Positions 18,972-32,773 of a stretch of 64,000 nucleotides of DNA are shown piece after piece. The notes beneath the pieces were generated by a model. That model worked only from the letters and a program-made list of their open reading frames with translations. It did no database searches and was not told where the DNA came from. Made by a program: the position numbers and the translations under genes. Positions within the stretch are counted from its first letter, which is position 1, and each line of letters begins with the position of its first letter. The DNA comes from Mycobacterium sp. SMC-2 (lineage in GTDB: Bacteria; Actinomycetota; Actinomycetes; Mycobacteriales; Mycobacteriaceae), in assembly GCF_025263485.1 (NCBI RefSeq), contig NZ_CP079863.1:2914001-2978000 (forward strand), in the 5' to 3' direction.

Positions 18972-20207
18972 GTGGCCGTTCCGACACTCGAAGACCTGCT
19001 GGCCGAGGGGGTTTCGGGGCGGGCCGTGCTGGTGCGCTCCGATCTGAACGTGCCGCTCGACGACGGCGCCATCACCGACCCGGGCCGGATCACCGCGTCG
19101 GTGCCGACGTTGCAGGCGCTCGTCGACGCCGGCGCGAAGGTGGTGGTGACCGCGCACCTCGGCCGGCCCGAGAACGGGCCCGACCCGAAGTTGTCGCTCG
19201 CGCCGGTCGCGGCGGCGCTCGGTGAGCGACTGGGCCGGCACGTGCAGCTGGCCGGTGACGTCGTCGGCGGTGACGCGCTGGCCCGGGCCGAAGGCCTCAC
19301 GGACGGCGACGTGTTGCTGCTGGAGAACATTCGCTTCGACCCGCGGGAAACCAGCAAGGACGACGGCGAGCGCCTCGCGCTCGCCCGTGAACTCGCCGAA
19401 TTAGTCTCGCCCGGAGGGGCTTTCGTCTCCGACGGCTTCGGGGTGGTGCACCGCAAGCAGGCCTCGGTGTACGACGTGGCCACGTTGCTGCCGCACTACG
19501 CCGGCACGCTGGTGGCCGACGAGATCCGGGTGCTGGAGCAATTGACCAGTTCGACCACCCGTCCCTACGCGGTGGTGCTCGGCGGGTCGAAGGTGTCCGA
19601 CAAGCTCGGCGTCATCGAATCGCTGGCGACCAAGGCCGACAGCATCGTGATCGGCGGCGGGATGTGTTTCACCTTCCTTGCCGCGCAAGGATTTTCGGTG
19701 GGCAAATCGCTGCTGGAAACCGAGATGGTGGACACCTGCCGCCGGCTGCTGGACACCTACGTCGACGTGTTGCGACTTCCGGTGGACGTCGTGGTGGCCG
19801 AGCAGTTCGCCGCCGACTCGCCGTCGCAGACAGTGGCCGCCGACGCCATCGGAGACAACATGATCGGGCTGGACATCGGGCCGGGATCGGTCAAACGCTT
19901 TGCGGCGCTGCTGTCCAACGCCCGGACCGTCTTCTGGAACGGCCCGATGGGCGTGTTCGAGTTCCCCGCGTTCGCCGCGGGCACCCGCGGTGTCGCCGAG
20001 GCCATCGCCGCGGCCACCGGCAAGGGTGCGTTCAGCGTGGTGGGTGGCGGCGACTCCGCGGCCGCGGTGCGTGCGCTGGGCATCCCGGAGGGCGACTTCT
20101 CGCACATCTCCACCGGCGGGGGCGCGTCGCTGGAATACCTCGAGGGCAAGACGCTGCCGGGCATCGAGGTGCTGGGCCGTCCGCAACCAAGTGGAGGAGA
20201 CGCGTGA
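18972..20207 (+). CDS. pgk: Phosphoglycerate kinase
   Basis: 411 aa, the usual length. It transfers the acyl phosphate of 1,3-bisphosphoglycerate to ADP. Family signatures are [12 protein letters not shown] near the N-terminus, AHLGRPE, the hinge/nucleotide part [13 protein letters not shown], and the C-terminal GGGDSAAAV and [16 protein letters not shown] start 2 nt after the gap stop; the stop overlaps the tpiA start (GTGA). Confidence 0.97.
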   Translation: MAVPTLEDLLAEGVSGRAVLVRSDLNVPLDDGAITDPGRITASVPTLQALVDAGAKVVVTAHLGRPENGPDPKLSLAPVAAALGERLGRHVQLAGDVVGGDALARAEGLTDGDVLLLENIRFDPRETSKDDGERLALARELAELVSPGGAFVSDGFGVVHRKQASVYDVATLLPHYAGTLVADEIRVLEQLTSSTTRPYAVVLGGSKVSDKLGVIESLATKADSIVIGGGMCFTFLAAQGFSVGKSLLETEMVDTCRRLLDTYVDVLRLPVDVVVAEQFAADSPSQTVAADAIGDNMIGLDIGPGSVKRFAALLSNARTVFWNGPMGVFEFPAFAAGTRGVAEAIAAATGKGAFSVVGGGDSAAAVRALGIPEGDFSHISTGGGASLEYLEGKTLPGIEVLGRPQPSGGDA

Positions 20208-20989
20208 GCCGCAAGCCACTGATCGCCGGCAACTGGAAGATGAATCTCAACCACTTCGAGGCGATCGCGCTGGTGCAGAAGATTGCGTTCGCGCTGCCGG
20301 ACAAGTACTACGACAAGGTCGACGTCACGGTCTTGCCGCCGTTCACCGACCTGCGCAGCGTGCAGACCCTGGTCGACGGCGACAAGCTGCGGCTGACGTA
20401 CGGCGGCCAGGACCTGTCCCAGCACGACTCCGGCGCCTACACCGGTGACATCAGCGGGGCGTTCCTGGCCAAGCTCGGCTGCAGCTTCGTCGTGGTCGGC
20501 CACTCCGAGCGGCGCACCTACCACAACGAGGACGACGCGCTGGTGGCCGCCAAGGCCGCCGCGGCGCTCAAGCACGAGCTGACGCCCATCGTGTGCATCG
20601 GTGAAAACCTGGAGGTACGTGAGGCCGGCGGGCACGTCAGCCACTGCGAGGAGCAGCTGCGCGGCTCGCTGGCCGGCCTGTCGGCCGAACAGCTGGACAA
20701 GGTCGTCGTCGCCTACGAGCCGGTCTGGGCGATCGGAACCGGACGGGTGGCCAGCGCGTCCGATGCTCAGGAGGTGTGCGCCGCGATCCGCGCGACGTTG
20801 GCGTCTCTCGCCTCGTCGAAGGTTGCCGAGGGCGTGCGGGTGCTCTACGGCGGCTCGGTGAACGCCAAGAACATCGGCGACATCATCGCCCGCGAGGACA
20901 TCGACGGGGCGCTGGTCGGTGGGGCGTCTCTGGACGGTGAGCAGTTCGCGACGCTGGCGGCCATCGCCGCCGGCGGGCCGCTGCCGTAA
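20204..20989 (+). CDS. tpiA: Triosephosphate isomerase
   Basis: 261-aa TIM-barrel enzyme interconverting DHAP and glyceraldehyde-3-phosphate. Catalytic residues present: Asn10/Lys12 in AGNWKMN, His100 in VVGHSERR, Glu172 in [11 protein letters not shown], and the phosphate-binding [11 protein letters not shown] start, 4-nt overlap with pgk. Last gene of the operon; a short hairpin spans its stop codon. Confidence 0.97.
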   Translation: MSRKPLIAGNWKMNLNHFEAIALVQKIAFALPDKYYDKVDVTVLPPFTDLRSVQTLVDGDKLRLTYGGQDLSQHDSGAYTGDISGAFLAKLGCSFVVVGHSERRTYHNEDDALVAAKAAAALKHELTPIVCIGENLEVREAGGHVSHCEEQLRGSLAGLSAEQLDKVVVAYEPVWAIGTGRVASASDAQEVCAAIRATLASLASSKVAEGVRVLYGGSVNAKNIGDIIAREDIDGALVGGASLDGEQFATLAAIAAGGPLP

Positions 20990-20997
20990 CGCGGCAG
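20981..20997. terminator. Short hairpin between convergent tpiA and ANTAR gene
   Basis: CTGCCG (20981-20986) pairs with CGGCAG (20992-20997) around a 5-nt loop that contains the tpiA stop. It sits in the 11-nt space between the convergent stops. No T-run. Plausible bidirectional transcription end, weakly supported. Confidence 0.4.
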
Positions 20998-21000
20998 GCG

Positions 21001-21687
21001 TCAGCAGACCTGCGGGCCGACCCGCAGATGAGCGGTCAGCACGATGTCGTCGTAAGCGGACCGAAGGGGGTGGGAGTCCCTGCGCGACAAGGCCAGAAAC
21101 TCGGTGACGATCTGTCGTGCCAGCGGGCGCAGCTTGACGTTGTGCTGCTGGGATCGCCACCTCAGCAACCCGAACGCTGTCTTGTCGTCGATCCCGTAGA
21201 TCACCATCAGCATGCCCTTGGCCTGTTCGATGACGGCGCGGTTCTTGCTGAACTTCGCCACTTCGGCGGTCAGGGCCTCCTGGTCCACGTGCTCGGTGGG
21301 CGTCACGTCGACGTAGAAGCCTTCCGTGCCGACGACCTTGCCCGCCGCATCCAGGAGCCGGTTGCCGATCACGACGACGTCGTGGACGTGGCCCTGCACG
21401 TCGATGATCCGATGCCGCGTGCCGAACGCACCCTGGGTGCGGCGGATGTCATCCAGCGTGGCCGCGATCTGCTTGCGGTCGTCGGGATGCTTGTGCGATA
21501 GCACCAACTCCGTTGTCGGTGTCACGGTGCCCGGCTCGTAGCCGTGTAACCGTGCCACCTGTTCGCACCACTCCCAGCGTTCGCCGTCGAAGTAGAAGCG
21601 GAACGTCCCCATGCGTTGCGGCGAACCGGCCGCCAACGCCTGAACAACCGGGTCGGCGGGCTTCGGTCTGCTGAAATCCGTAACCAT
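21001..21687 (-). CDS. PAS and ANTAR domain regulator
   Basis: 228 aa from ATG 21687 (the frame is open upstream to 21855, but that part lacks domain features). A PAS fold is at about 25-145 (FRFYFDGERWEWCEQVARLHGY onwards, with DVTPTEH at its end). An ANTAR RNA-binding domain lies at about 148-205 (NRAVIEQAKGMLMVIYGIDDKTAFGLLRW). ANTAR proteins bind paired hairpins in nascent RNA and prevent termination, so this is a likely sensor-antiterminator with signal perception through PAS. Target RNAs and ligand are unknown. Divergent from secG, convergent with tpiA. Confidence 0.85.
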   Translation of the reverse strand: MVTDFSRPKPADPVVQALAAGSPQRMGTFRFYFDGERWEWCEQVARLHGYEPGTVTPTTELVLSHKHPDDRKQIAATLDDIRRTQGAFGTRHRIIDVQGHVHDVVVIGNRLLDAAGKVVGTEGFYVDVTPTEHVDQEALTAEVAKFSKNRAVIEQAKGMLMVIYGIDDKTAFGLLRWRSQQHNVKLRPLARQIVTEFLALSRRDSHPLRSAYDDIVLTAHLRVGPQVC

Positions 21688-21893
21688 CGCTACGTCCAAT
21701 GTTGTGGCACGTAGCAAGGGTGCAAAGGAACAAACAGCGATGGTTGCAAGGAATCGCTCAACGCCGGCGCCGACTTCGTCAGCGGAGCATCTATCGCTGA
21801 TCCTCGCATGCACCCACTGGGAGTACAAGGCATCGGCTACGAGCATCCAGGCCATTTGCGGCCGATTGAGCGCCGCCCGGTAAGCTGCCGGTC

Positions 21894-22127
21894 ATGGAGT
21901 TGGCTCTGCAGATCACCCTGGTGGTCACCAGCGTGCTGGTGGTGTTGCTGGTGCTGCTGCACCGCGCCAAGGGTGGCGGCCTGTCGACGCTGTTCGGTGG
22001 CGGTGTGCAGTCCAGTCTTTCCGGCTCGACGGTCGTGGAGAAGAACCTGGACCGGTTGACGCTGTTCATCACCGGCATCTGGCTGGTTTCCATCATCGGG
22101 GTGGCGCTGCTCATCAAGTACCGGTGA
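21894..22127 (+). CDS. secG: SecG preprotein translocase subunit
   Basis: 77-aa SecG (Rv1440 type) with two membrane helices (about 3-22 and 55-73) and the conserved intermediate RAKGGGLSTLFGGG. Part of the SecYEG channel. Start ATG 21894. ppc starts 45 nt downstream, so the two may share a transcript. Confidence 0.95.
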   Translation: MELALQITLVVTSVLVVLLVLLHRAKGGGLSTLFGGGVQSSLSGSTVVEKNLDRLTLFITGIWLVSIIGVALLIKYR

Positions 22128-22172
22128 CCCGTCGGCGGGCGGACCACGTGATCCGCGCCGATACTGGGACGC

Positions 22173-25004
22173 ATGGTTGACGTTTCCGACATCGCGCTGG
22201 AACCGATCGGCGCCGTGCAACGGACGCTGGTCGGTCGCGAGGCGACCGAGCCGATGCGTGCCGACATCAGGCTGCTGGGCGCGATCCTCGGCGACACCGT
22301 GCGCGAGCAGAACGGCGACGAGGTTTTCGACCTCGTGGAACGCGCCCGAGTCGAATCGTTCCGGGTGCGCCGCTCCGAGATCGACCGGGCCGACCTGGCG
22401 CGGATGTTCTTTCGCATCGACATTCACCAAGCGCTCCCGGTCATCCGTGCGTTCAGCCACTTCGCGCTGCTGGCCAATGTGGCCGAGGACATCCACCGGG
22501 AGCGCCGCCGTGCGATCCACGTCGCCGCAGGCGAGCCGCCGCAGGACAGCAGCCTGGCCGCCACTTACGCGAAACTCGATGGGGCCGAACTGGATTCGGC
22601 CACGGTTTCCGATGCGCTGCGGGATGCCCTGATCTCCCCGGTGATCACCGCGCACCCCACCGAAACCCGGCGGCGCACCGTCTTCGTCACCCAGCACCGG
22701 ATCACCCAGCTGATGCGGTTGCACGCGGAGGGGCACACCGAAACCGACGACGGCCGCAACGTCGAGCGCGAGTTGCGCCGCCAGGTCCTCACCCTGTGGC
22801 AGACCGCGCTGCTCCGGTTGTCCCGGCTGCAGATCACCGACGAGATCGAGGTGGGGCTGCGCTATTACCCCGCCGCCTTCTTCCAGGTCATCCCGCAGGT
22901 CAATGCCGAGGTGCGCGACGCGTTGCGGGCGCGCTGGCCCGACACCGATCTGCTCGCCGCCCCGATCCTGCGGCCGGGCTCCTGGATCGGTGGCGACCGC
23001 GACGGCAATCCGAACGTGACGGGCGATGTGGTGCGCGAGGCCACCGGCAGCGCCGCGTTCACCGCGCTGTCGCATTACCTGGCCGAACTCACCGCCCTCG
23101 AGCAGGATCTATCGATGTCCGCCCGACTCGTGGCCGTGACCCCCGGGCTGGCCGAACTGGCCGAGGGCTGCCAAGAGAAGGCCCGCGCCGACGAGCCGTA
23201 CCGGCGGGCGGTGCGGGTGATCCGCGCCCGGCTGACCGCGACCGCCGCCGAGATCCTGGACCGCCAACCGCAGAACGAGCTCAACCTCGGCCTGACACGG
23301 TATTCCGACCCGGCCGAACTGCAGGCAGATCTGGACACGATCGACCAGTCGCTGCGCACCCACGGCAGCGCGCTGCTGGCCGACGACCGGCTGGCCCTGT
23401 TGCGAGAAGGCGTGAGCGTCTTCGGGTTTCACTTGAGCGGGCTGGACCTGCGGCAGAATTCCGACGTCCACGAAGAGGTGGTGGGGGAGTTGCTGGCGTG
23501 GGCCGGGGTGCACCCGGACTACGGCTCGCTGCCCGAGGACGAGCGCGTCGAACTGCTGGTCGGCGAACTGGCCACCCGCCGTCCCTTGGTCGGCGATCGG
23601 GTGCTGGGGGTGCCGCCCGCGTGCGGGGGCCTGTCCGACCTGGCCCGCAAGGAGCTCGAGGTCGTCAGCGCCGCGGCGCACGCCGTCGGGCGCTACGGTG
23701 CGGCCGCCGTCCCGAACTACGTCATCTCCATGTGCCGCTCGGTGTCCGACGTCTTAGAGGTGGCGATCCTGCTGAAAGAGGCTGGGCTGCTGGACGCCTC
23801 GGGGCCGGAACCGTATTGCCCGGTGGCCATTTCGCCGCTCTTCGAGACGATCGAGGACCTGCACAACGGCGCGGCCATCCTGCAGGCGATGCTGGAGCTT
23901 CCGCTGTACCGGGCGGTCGTCGACGCGCAGGGCGGACGCCATGAGGTGATGCTCGGCTACTCCGACTCGAACAAGGACGGCGGTTACCTGGCCTCCAGCT
24001 GGGCGGTCTACCGAGCCGAGCTGGCCCTGGTCGAGGTCGCGCGCAAAGCGGGAATCCGGTTGCGGCTCTTCCACGGTCGCGGCGGCACCGTCGGCCGCGG
24101 CGGTGGGCCGAGCTACCAGGCCATCCTGGCGCAACCGCCGGGCGCGGTGAACGGCTCGCTGCGGCTCACCGAGCAGGGCGAGGTGATCGCCGCCAAGTAC
24201 GCCGAACCCCAGGCGGCGCGGCGCAACCTGGAGAGCTTGGTGGCGGCCACGCTGGAGTCGACGCTGCTCGACGTCGAGGGCCTCGGCGACGCGGCGGAGC
24301 CGGCCTACGCGGTGCTCGACGAAGTCGCCGGCCTGGCGCAGCGCGCATACACCGAATTGGTGCACGACACACCGGGTTTCGTCGAGTACTTCATGGCTTC
24401 CACGCCGGTCAGCGAGATCGGTTCGTTGAACATCGGCAGCCGCCCGACGTCACGCAAACCGACGTCGTCGATCGCGGACCTGCGCGCCATCCCGTGGGTG
24501 CTCGCGTGGAGCCAATCCCGCGTCATGCTTCCCGGCTGGTATGGCACCGGCTCGGCGTTCGAGCAGTGGATCGCGGCTGGCCCGGAAAGCGAAGACGAGC
24601 GCGTGGCGGTCCTGCACGGACTGTACGAGCGGTGGCCGTTCTTCGCCAGCGTGCTGTCCAACATGGCGCAGGTGCTGGCCAAGAGCGACCTCGGCCTGGC
24701 GGCCCGGTACGCCGAACTGGTGGACGACGAGGAACTGCGGCGCCGGGTGTTCGACAAGATCGTCGACGAGCACCGGCGAACCATCGCGATGCACAAGCTC
24801 ATCACCGGTCAGGACGATCTGTTGGCCGACAACCCGGCGCTGGCCCGTTCCGTGTTCAACCGGTTTCCGTATCTCGAACCGCTCAACCACCTGCAGGTCG
24901 AGCTGCTGCGCCGCTACCGCTCCGGCGATGACGACGAACTGGTGCAGCGCGGCATCCTGTTGACGATGAACGGGCTGGCCAGCGCGCTGCGCAACAGCGG
25001 GTGA
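22173..25004 (+). CDS. ppc: Phosphoenolpyruvate carboxylase
   Basis: 943-aa PEPC, full length for the bacterial family. It carboxylates PEP to oxaloacetate, feeding the TCA cycle. Motifs: catalytic His region [22 protein letters not shown], the substrate loop [27 protein letters not shown], and a C-terminal RNSG in place of the canonical QNTG. To my knowledge H37Rv has no functional ppc at this spot while M. leprae keeps it beside secG, so retention here fits a non-tuberculosis lineage. Confidence 0.95.
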   Translation: MVDVSDIALEPIGAVQRTLVGREATEPMRADIRLLGAILGDTVREQNGDEVFDLVERARVESFRVRRSEIDRADLARMFFRIDIHQALPVIRAFSHFALLANVAEDIHRERRRAIHVAAGEPPQDSSLAATYAKLDGAELDSATVSDALRDALISPVITAHPTETRRRTVFVTQHRITQLMRLHAEGHTETDDGRNVERELRRQVLTLWQTALLRLSRLQITDEIEVGLRYYPAAFFQVIPQVNAEVRDALRARWPDTDLLAAPILRPGSWIGGDRDGNPNVTGDVVREATGSAAFTALSHYLAELTALEQDLSMSARLVAVTPGLAELAEGCQEKARADEPYRRAVRVIRARLTATAAEILDRQPQNELNLGLTRYSDPAELQADLDTIDQSLRTHGSALLADDRLALLREGVSVFGFHLSGLDLRQNSDVHEEVVGELLAWAGVHPDYGSLPEDERVELLVGELATRRPLVGDRVLGVPPACGGLSDLARKELEVVSAAAHAVGRYGAAAVPNYVISMCRSVSDVLEVAILLKEAGLLDASGPEPYCPVAISPLFETIEDLHNGAAILQAMLELPLYRAVVDAQGGRHEVMLGYSDSNKDGGYLASSWAVYRAELALVEVARKAGIRLRLFHGRGGTVGRGGGPSYQAILAQPPGAVNGSLRLTEQGEVIAAKYAEPQAARRNLESLVAATLESTLLDVEGLGDAAEPAYAVLDEVAGLAQRAYTELVHDTPGFVEYFMASTPVSEIGSLNIGSRPTSRKPTSSIADLRAIPWVLAWSQSRVMLPGWYGTGSAFEQWIAAGPESEDERVAVLHGLYERWPFFASVLSNMAQVLAKSDLGLAARYAELVDDEELRRRVFDKIVDEHRRTIAMHKLITGQDDLLADNPALARSVFNRFPYLEPLNHLQVELLRRYRSGDDDELVQRGILLTMNGLASALRNSG

Positions 25005-25104
25005 CGCCCCGCCGAATCCGGGCCGAATTCGACGCGTGTTGAGCAAGACGCGAATATGATGACGGCCAGCCCCAGGCGGAAGCCGCCCCGGACGCCGGTG
25101 AGCG

Positions 25105-25899
25105 ATGCCTGGCAGGAGGCCGATGCGCGGATCCGGACCACCTCTGTGGCAACTTCTGGTTCTGGTCGTCGTCGCCGCCATCGCGCTCGCGCTCGGCGGC
25201 ATTTGGGTGGCAAAACGCACCCTGCGGACCGTCGATCCCTTGCACAACCCGTCGGTGTCACCGTTCATCGCCATTGTCGCGCTGGTATACGGGGCTCTGC
25301 TCGGATTCACCGTGGTCGTCTCCTGGCAACAGTTCTCCGCGGCCGAGGCGATTGCCGCCAACGAGGCCTCGGCGCTGACGACGATGTACCGGCAGACCGT
25401 CGCCATGCCAGAACCGGAGCGGACGCAGCTTCAACAGCTGCTGCGCCAGTACGCGACCGCGGTCGCGGATTCCGGACGGAAGCCAAGCAATGGCGGCAAC
25501 GACGGCGCCCGAGCCGCAATCACCAACATGTACCGCATCGTCGGTCGTCAGCCGCCTGGCGTCGCGTCTAGCCCGATCAATGCCGAGTTCGTCGGCCAGT
25601 TGACCGTGTTGGCGTCCGACCGCACCCAGCGCATCATCGACACCAGGCCGCGCATACCGCCGTTGCTATGGCTGGGGCTGGTGTTCGGTGGGACCGTGTT
25701 GGTAGCGTTCACCGGTTTTCTGCGCCTGGGCAGCACCATCGGTCACGCGCTCGTTTCCAGCGCGATTGCAGTCCTTCTCGGCCTGCTGCTGTCCATCGTA
25801 TTCTCGCTGGACCATCCGCTCTCCACGGACCCGGGAATCACCTCGGCGCCGTTTCGGCATGCGATGGAGGTTTTCGACGCCGTCGACCGTGGGACCTAG
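25105..25899 (+). CDS. DUF4239-like four-helix membrane protein
   Basis: 264 aa (or 258 from ATG 25123, which follows GGAGG at very short spacing). Hydrophobic segments at about 14-37, 50-72, 192-212 and 216-240 frame a soluble, alanine-rich central part. This two-plus-two pattern, with SPFIAIVALVYGALLGF and SWQQFSAAEAIAANEASAL, is that of the DUF4239/bestrophin-like family. No function is established. Located between ppc and the minus-strand Rv1444c-like gene. Confidence 0.75.
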   Translation: MPGRRPMRGSGPPLWQLLVLVVVAAIALALGGIWVAKRTLRTVDPLHNPSVSPFIAIVALVYGALLGFTVVVSWQQFSAAEAIAANEASALTTMYRQTVAMPEPERTQLQQLLRQYATAVADSGRKPSNGGNDGARAAITNMYRIVGRQPPGVASSPINAEFVGQLTVLASDRTQRIIDTRPRIPPLLWLGLVFGGTVLVAFTGFLRLGSTIGHALVSSAIAVLLGLLLSIVFSLDHPLSTDPGITSAPFRHAMEVFDAVDRGT

Positions 25900-25921
25900 A
25901 CGCGGCGAATCCGGTGCGTCG

Positions 25922-26311
25922 TCACTCCGCCGTCCGGTTGCGCAGCCGGTCCAGAACGCCGCGCACGGCGTGCTCGGTCATCGCGACCGGCGTCATCATC
26001 GTCTCGCCCACCTTCACCATGCCGTCGATCCGCCCGACGATCGCCTCGATGGGCTCGACCAGGACGATCAGCCGCCTGGCCAGATCGTCGAGCCGCGACA
26101 GGGTGCCGTCGAGGTGGTCCAGGCCGCTTTCCATGCGCTCGACCGTGGCGTTCAGGGCTGAAAGGGACGTGTTCAGCTCTTTCATGGTCGTGCTCAGGCC
26201 GTCGAGGACGTCTTCGACCTGCTCCACCGTCTTGTCGGCGTTCAACGCGGCCTGGGTGAGGGTTTTGAGCCGGCTTCGCTCCTGCCCTCCGCGCACGGTT
26301 CTGTCTGCCAT
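25922..26311 (-). CDS. Conserved hypothetical, coiled-coil protein (Rv1444c-like)
   Basis: 129 aa from ATG 26311 (in-frame ATGs at 26320 and 26335 give slightly longer products). It resembles Rv1444c. Heptad-like hydrophobic spacing between about 20 and 90 (ALNATVERMESGLDHLDGTLSRLDDLA) indicates a long coiled coil, followed by a short amphipathic stretch. No catalytic motif. Conserved position behind the pentose-phosphate operon (37 nt after pgl) suggests possible co-transcription with it. Confidence 0.75.
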   Translation of the reverse strand: MADRTVRGGQERSRLKTLTQAALNADKTVEQVEDVLDGLSTTMKELNTSLSALNATVERMESGLDHLDGTLSRLDDLARRLIVLVEPIEAIVGRIDGMVKVGETMMTPVAMTEHAVRGVLDRLRNRTAE

Positions 26312-26347
26312 GACCGTCATTATGGCCCGGATCACACCGGGCCGGGG

Positions 26348-27103
26348 CTAGGCCGGCTGACCCGGGCGAGCGGGCAGTTTGGCCGCCGCCTCCTCGTCGA
26401 GCAGCCACAGCGTGGTTTCCTGGCCGATCGCGCCGGCTGCGGGCACCGAAACCGGGGCGGCGCCGCCGATGGCCGCGGCCACCGCGTCGGCCTTCGACGC
26501 TCCCGACACCATCAGCCACACCTCGCGTGAACGCTGAACCGCGGGCAGGGTCAAGGTGATTCGCTGGGGAGGCGGCTTCGGGGAGTCCTCGACCGGGACC
26601 ACCATGCGGCTGGTTTCCAGCACGGCGGGGGTATCCGGGAACAGCGAGTTGATGTGGCCCTCCGGCCCCATGCCCAACAGGTGCACGTCGAAATTCGGAA
26701 CCGGCTGGCCGGGTTCGGCGTTGGCCGCCAGCAGCTGCTCGTAGGCCAGTGCCGCGGCGGCGATGTCGGTGCCGAATTCGCCGTCGCTGGCCGGCATCGT
26801 GTGCACATGGCTGGACGGAATGTCGATCCGGTCCAGCAACGCCTCGCGCGCCTGCTTGTCGTTGCGCTCGTCGTCGTCCTCGGGGACGTAGCGTTCGTCA
26901 CCCCAGAACAGGTGCACCTTGGGCCAGGCGATCTCGCGCCCCGCCAACGACTTGAGCAACCCGATGCCGTTACTGCCGCCGGTCAGCACGACGAGTGCCC
27001 GGTCCCGGGCCGCCACGGCGGTGCGGATGGTCTCGGCCAGCCGGGCGGCGGCCGCCTCGATCAGGGCGTGACCTTCCGGAAAAACTTCGATGATGGTGCT
27101 CAC
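26348..27103 (-). CDS. pgl: 6-phosphogluconolactonase (DevB/Pgl)
   Basis: 251 aa, SOL/DevB type (Rv1445c). Hydrolyses 6-phosphogluconolactone in the oxidative pentose phosphate pathway. Motifs: [30 protein letters not shown] and the [13 protein letters not shown] phosphate-binding loop. The GTG start overlaps the opcA stop by 4 nt. Last enzyme of the tkt-tal-zwf2-opcA-pgl operon. Confidence 0.94.
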   Translation of the reverse strand: MSTIIEVFPEGHALIEAAAARLAETIRTAVAARDRALVVLTGGSNGIGLLKSLAGREIAWPKVHLFWGDERYVPEDDDERNDKQAREALLDRIDIPSSHVHTMPASDGEFGTDIAAAALAYEQLLAANAEPGQPVPNFDVHLLGMGPEGHINSLFPDTPAVLETSRMVVPVEDSPKPPPQRITLTLPAVQRSREVWLMVSGASKADAVAAAIGGAAPVSVPAAGAIGQETTLWLLDEEAAAKLPARPGQPA

Positions 27104-28011
27104 ACGTACTGCACTTTCTCAATGCCTTCCAGCGCTGTCTGATAAATCTCGTCGGGGTCCAGCCGCCGCAGGTCCTCGGCCAGGCATTCGCCGGTTTCCC
27201 TGCGCGCCAAGGGAAGCAGCGCCTCCGGCTTGGCGGTGCGGCTCAGTGTCGCCGTCCTGCCCTCTTGGGGCCGGCTCAAGACGATGGTCTCGCTCTTGCG
27301 TACGAGTTCCACCTTGAGTTCGCCGACCGCCCGGCGCACCGGGCCATCGATGCGGCTGGCCAGCCAGCCCGCCAGGATGTCAAGCGCCGGTTCGGTTTTC
27401 AAGCCGGACACCAGGGCCGACTCGATCGGTTCGTGGGGCGCCAGGTCGACCGCGGAGGTCAGCAGCGCCCGCCAGTAGGTGATGCGGGCCCAGGCCAGGT
27501 CGGTGTCGCCGGCGGTGTACCCGCGCAGCCGGCTCTTGATGGCCGACAGCGGGTCGGTTCCGTTGGTGGCGTCGGTGATGCGCCGAATCGCCAGCCTGCC
27601 CAACGGGTCTTGCGCCGGGACGGCCGGGGCGATGTCAGGCCACCACGCCACCACCGGGATGTCGGGCAGCAGGAACGGGGTCACGACGCTGGAGGCGTGC
27701 CCGGCCAGCGCCCCCGACAGGTTCAGGATCACCACCTCGCTGGCGCCGGTGTCGCCGCCCGCGCGCAACTGCGCATCCAGGCGCGGTTTGTCGGCGTACG
27801 GGTCGCCCCGCATCGTGACGATGATCCGGCTGGGATGCTCGTGGCTGGCGTCGTTGGCCGCTTCGAGCGACTCCTCCAGGATGGCCTCGCTGTCCGGCGC
27901 GATGATCAGCGTGAGCACCCGGCCCATCGTCACGGCGCCGACCCTCTCCCGCAGTTCGTCGAGCTTCTTGTTGACCGCGGTGGTGGTGGTGTCCGGCATG
28001 TCGATAATCAT
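27100..28011 (-). CDS. opcA: OpcA, glucose-6-phosphate dehydrogenase assembly protein
   Basis: 303 aa, same length and ends ([26 protein letters not shown]) as Rv1446c. OpcA is an allosteric/assembly partner of G6PDH in cyanobacteria and actinobacteria. ATG 28011 overlaps the zwf2 stop by one base (TGATG), so synthesis of the two partners is probably coupled. Confidence 0.94.
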   Translation of the reverse strand: MIIDMPDTTTTAVNKKLDELRERVGAVTMGRVLTLIIAPDSEAILEESLEAANDASHEHPSRIIVTMRGDPYADKPRLDAQLRAGGDTGASEVVILNLSGALAGHASSVVTPFLLPDIPVVAWWPDIAPAVPAQDPLGRLAIRRITDATNGTDPLSAIKSRLRGYTAGDTDLAWARITYWRALLTSAVDLAPHEPIESALVSGLKTEPALDILAGWLASRIDGPVRRAVGELKVELVRKSETIVLSRPQEGRTATLSRTAKPEALLPLARRETGECLAEDLRRLDPDEIYQTALEGIEKVQYV

Positions 28012-29555
28012 CAGGGCCGCCGCCATTCGCGGCCCGTCCGGCGCAGCATCTCGAACGACGACTCCGGCCCCCAGGTGCCCGCCTCGTACGGCTCGGGTTT
28101 GCCGTCGGCCGCCCAATTATCGAGGACGGGATCCAGTATCTGCCAAGCCAATTCGACCTCTGCGTTGACCGGAAACAGGGACGGCTCGCCCAGCAGCACG
28201 TCGAGGATCAGCTGTTCGTAGGCTTCCGGCGACTCCTCGGCGAACGCCGAGCCGTAGGAGAAGTCCATGTTGACGTCGCGGACCTCCATCGCGGTGCCGG
28301 GTACCTTGGAGCCGAACCGCAGCGTGATGCCCTCGTCGGGCTGCACGCGGATGACCATGGCGTTGGCGCCCAGCTCGTCGGTCATGGTGGCGTCGAACGG
28401 CAGGTGCGGCGCGCGTTTGAAGACCAGCGCGATCTCGGTCACCCTGCGGCCCAAGCGCTTCCCGGTCCGCAGATAGAACGGCACGCCGGCCCAGCGGCGG
28501 GTGTCGACCTCGAGCGTGATGGCGGCGAACGTCTCGGTGGCGGAGTCCTTGGCGAACCCCTCCTCGTCGAGCAGTCCGACGACCTTCTCCCCGCCCTGCC
28601 AACCGCCGGTGTATTGGCCGCGGCTGGTCGTCTCGTCGAGCGGCTGGGCCAGCTGGGTCGCCGAGAGCACCTTGATCTTCTCGGTCTGCAATGCCGCCGG
28701 GTTGAAGCTGACCGGCTCTTCCATCGCGGTCAGCGCCAGCAGCTGCATCAGGTGGTTCTGGATGACATCGCGGGCGGCGCCGATGCCGTCGTAATAGCCG
28801 GCCCGCCCGCCCAATCCGATGTCCTCGGCCATGGTGATCTGCACGTGATCGACGTAGTGCGAGTTCCAGATCGGGTCGAACAACTGATTGGCGAACCGCA
28901 ACGCCAGGATGTTGCGCACGGTCTCCTTGCCCAGATAGTGGTCGATGCGGAACACCGCCTCCTCCGGGAAGACGGCGTTGACCGCATGGTTGAGGGCCTG
29001 CGCGCTCTCCAGGTCGTGCCCGAACGGCTTCTCGATCACCACCCGGCTCCATCGATCACCCTGCGGGCGGGCCAACCCGGACTTGTGCAGCTGGTCGCAC
29101 ACCACCGGAAAGGACCTGGGCGGGATGGCCAGGTAGAAGGCGTGGTTGCCGCCGGTACCGCGCTCGGCGTCCAGCTTGTCCAGGGTTTCGGCCAGCCGGC
29201 CGAACGACTCGTCGTCGTCGAAAGAGCCTGGCACGAAACGGAACCCCTCCGCCAGCCGCTCCCAGTTTTCCTCCCGAAAGGGCGTGCGGCAGTGCTCCTT
29301 GACGGCCTGGTAGACCACCTTGCGGAAATCCTGGGTTTCCCAGTCGCGACGGGCGAAGCCCACCAGCGAGAAGCTCGGCGGCAGCAGCCCGCGGTTGGCC
29401 AGGTCGTAGATGGCCGGCATCACCTTCTTGCGGGCGAGGTCGCCGGTGACGCCGAAGATCACCATGCCGCAGGGGCCGGCGATCCTCGGCAGCCGCTTGT
29501 CCCGCTTGTCCCGTAACGGGTTATGCCATTGTGCAGCGGTACGAGCCGGGCTCAT
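28011..29555 (-). CDS. zwf2: Glucose-6-phosphate 1-dehydrogenase
   Basis: 514 aa (Rv1447c type). Oxidises glucose-6-phosphate with NADP+. Rossmann motif [11 protein letters not shown], active-site RIDHYLGKE with the catalytic His, and the substrate lysine in VIEKPFG. ATG 29555 chosen because it overlaps the tal stop (ATGA); the frame stays open about 50 nt further. Third gene of the operon. Confidence 0.96.
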   Translation of the reverse strand: MSPARTAAQWHNPLRDKRDKRLPRIAGPCGMVIFGVTGDLARKKVMPAIYDLANRGLLPPSFSLVGFARRDWETQDFRKVVYQAVKEHCRTPFREENWERLAEGFRFVPGSFDDDESFGRLAETLDKLDAERGTGGNHAFYLAIPPRSFPVVCDQLHKSGLARPQGDRWSRVVIEKPFGHDLESAQALNHAVNAVFPEEAVFRIDHYLGKETVRNILALRFANQLFDPIWNSHYVDHVQITMAEDIGLGGRAGYYDGIGAARDVIQNHLMQLLALTAMEEPVSFNPAALQTEKIKVLSATQLAQPLDETTSRGQYTGGWQGGEKVVGLLDEEGFAKDSATETFAAITLEVDTRRWAGVPFYLRTGKRLGRRVTEIALVFKRAPHLPFDATMTDELGANAMVIRVQPDEGITLRFGSKVPGTAMEVRDVNMDFSYGSAFAEESPEAYEQLILDVLLGEPSLFPVNAEVELAWQILDPVLDNWAADGKPEPYEAGTWGPESSFEMLRRTGREWRRP

Positions 29556-30670
29556 TTCGAGGCGGAATCCAGCTGCTTCTGCGTCTCCTCCGCCAGCTCG
29601 GCCCACGAATCCACGAACTTCTCGACGCCCTCGTTCTCCAACACCACGAACACGTCGGCCAAGTCGATCCCGACCGCGGAGAGCTTGTCGAACACCTCCT
29701 GGGCCGCGGAAGCGGTGCCGGTGACGGTGTCGCCCTTGATCACGCCGTGGTCGGCCACGGCGTCAATCGTCTTCTCCGGCATGGTGTTGACCGTGTTCGG
29801 AGCGACGAGCTCGGTGACGTACAGGGTGTCGGAGTAGTCGGGGTTCTTGACCCCGGTCGACGCCCACAGCGGGCGCTGCACGCGGGCGCCGTCAGCCTTG
29901 AGCGCCTCGTAGCGATCGCCGCCCTCGAACACCTCCTGGTAGGCGGCGTAGGCCAGCCGGGCGTTGGCCACACCGGCCTGGCCTCGCAACGCCAGCGCCT
30001 CCTCGGTGCCGATCTTCTCCAGTCGCTTGTCCACCTCGGTATCCACCCGGGACACGAAAAACGATGCCACGGAATGGATCTTGGACAGGTCGTGTCCTGA
30101 TTCGCGGGCCTTCTCCATGCCTGCCAGGTAGGCGTCCATCACCTCGCGGTGCCGCTCCACCGAGAAGATGAGGGTCACGTTGACCGAAATCCCTTCCGCG
30201 AGTACGGCGGTGATGGCCGGAATCCCGGCCCTGGTCGCCGGGATCTTGATGTAGGCGTTCGGCCGGTCGACGATCTTCCACAGCTCGACGGCCTGCGCGA
30301 TGGTCTTGTCGGTCTCTGCCGCCAGCCGCGGATCCACCTCGATGGACACCCGGCCGTCGACGCCGTCGGAGGCCTCCCACTGCGGTCTCAGCACGTCGCA
30401 GCCGTTGCGGACGTCGTCGGTGGTGATGGTGCGGATGGTGGCGTCGACGTCGGCGCCACGCTCCGCGAGCTCGTGGATCTGAGCGTCGTAAATGTCGCCC
30501 TCGGCGAACGCCTTCTGGAAGATCGACGGGTTGGTGGTCACTCCGACAACGCTTTTGGTGTCGATCAGCTCCTGCAGGTTGCCCGACTGCAGCCGCTGGC
30601 GCGACAGGTCGTCCAGCCAAACGGATACACCCGCAGCGGACAGCGCCGCGAGGTTAGGGTTCTGAGTCAT
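29552..30670 (-). CDS. tal: Transaldolase
   Basis: 372 aa, equivalent to Rv1448c. Transfers a dihydroxyacetone unit between sugar phosphates. Signatures are [11 protein letters not shown] and the Schiff-base lysine in [14 protein letters not shown] 30670 with GGGG upstream; 15 nt after the tkt stop. Confidence 0.96.
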   Translation of the reverse strand: MTQNPNLAALSAAGVSVWLDDLSRQRLQSGNLQELIDTKSVVGVTTNPSIFQKAFAEGDIYDAQIHELAERGADVDATIRTITTDDVRNGCDVLRPQWEASDGVDGRVSIEVDPRLAAETDKTIAQAVELWKIVDRPNAYIKIPATRAGIPAITAVLAEGISVNVTLIFSVERHREVMDAYLAGMEKARESGHDLSKIHSVASFFVSRVDTEVDKRLEKIGTEEALALRGQAGVANARLAYAAYQEVFEGGDRYEALKADGARVQRPLWASTGVKNPDYSDTLYVTELVAPNTVNTMPEKTIDAVADHGVIKGDTVTGTASAAQEVFDKLSAVGIDLADVFVVLENEGVEKFVDSWAELAEETQKQLDSASK

Positions 30671-30685
30671 GTGAATTACCCCTTC

Positions 30686-32773
<2,088 letters not shown>

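Noticed and set aside
21688..21855. N-terminal extension of the ANTAR regulator
   Set aside because: The open frame continues upstream but shows no conserved domain; ATG 21687 gives a normal PAS-ANTAR length.
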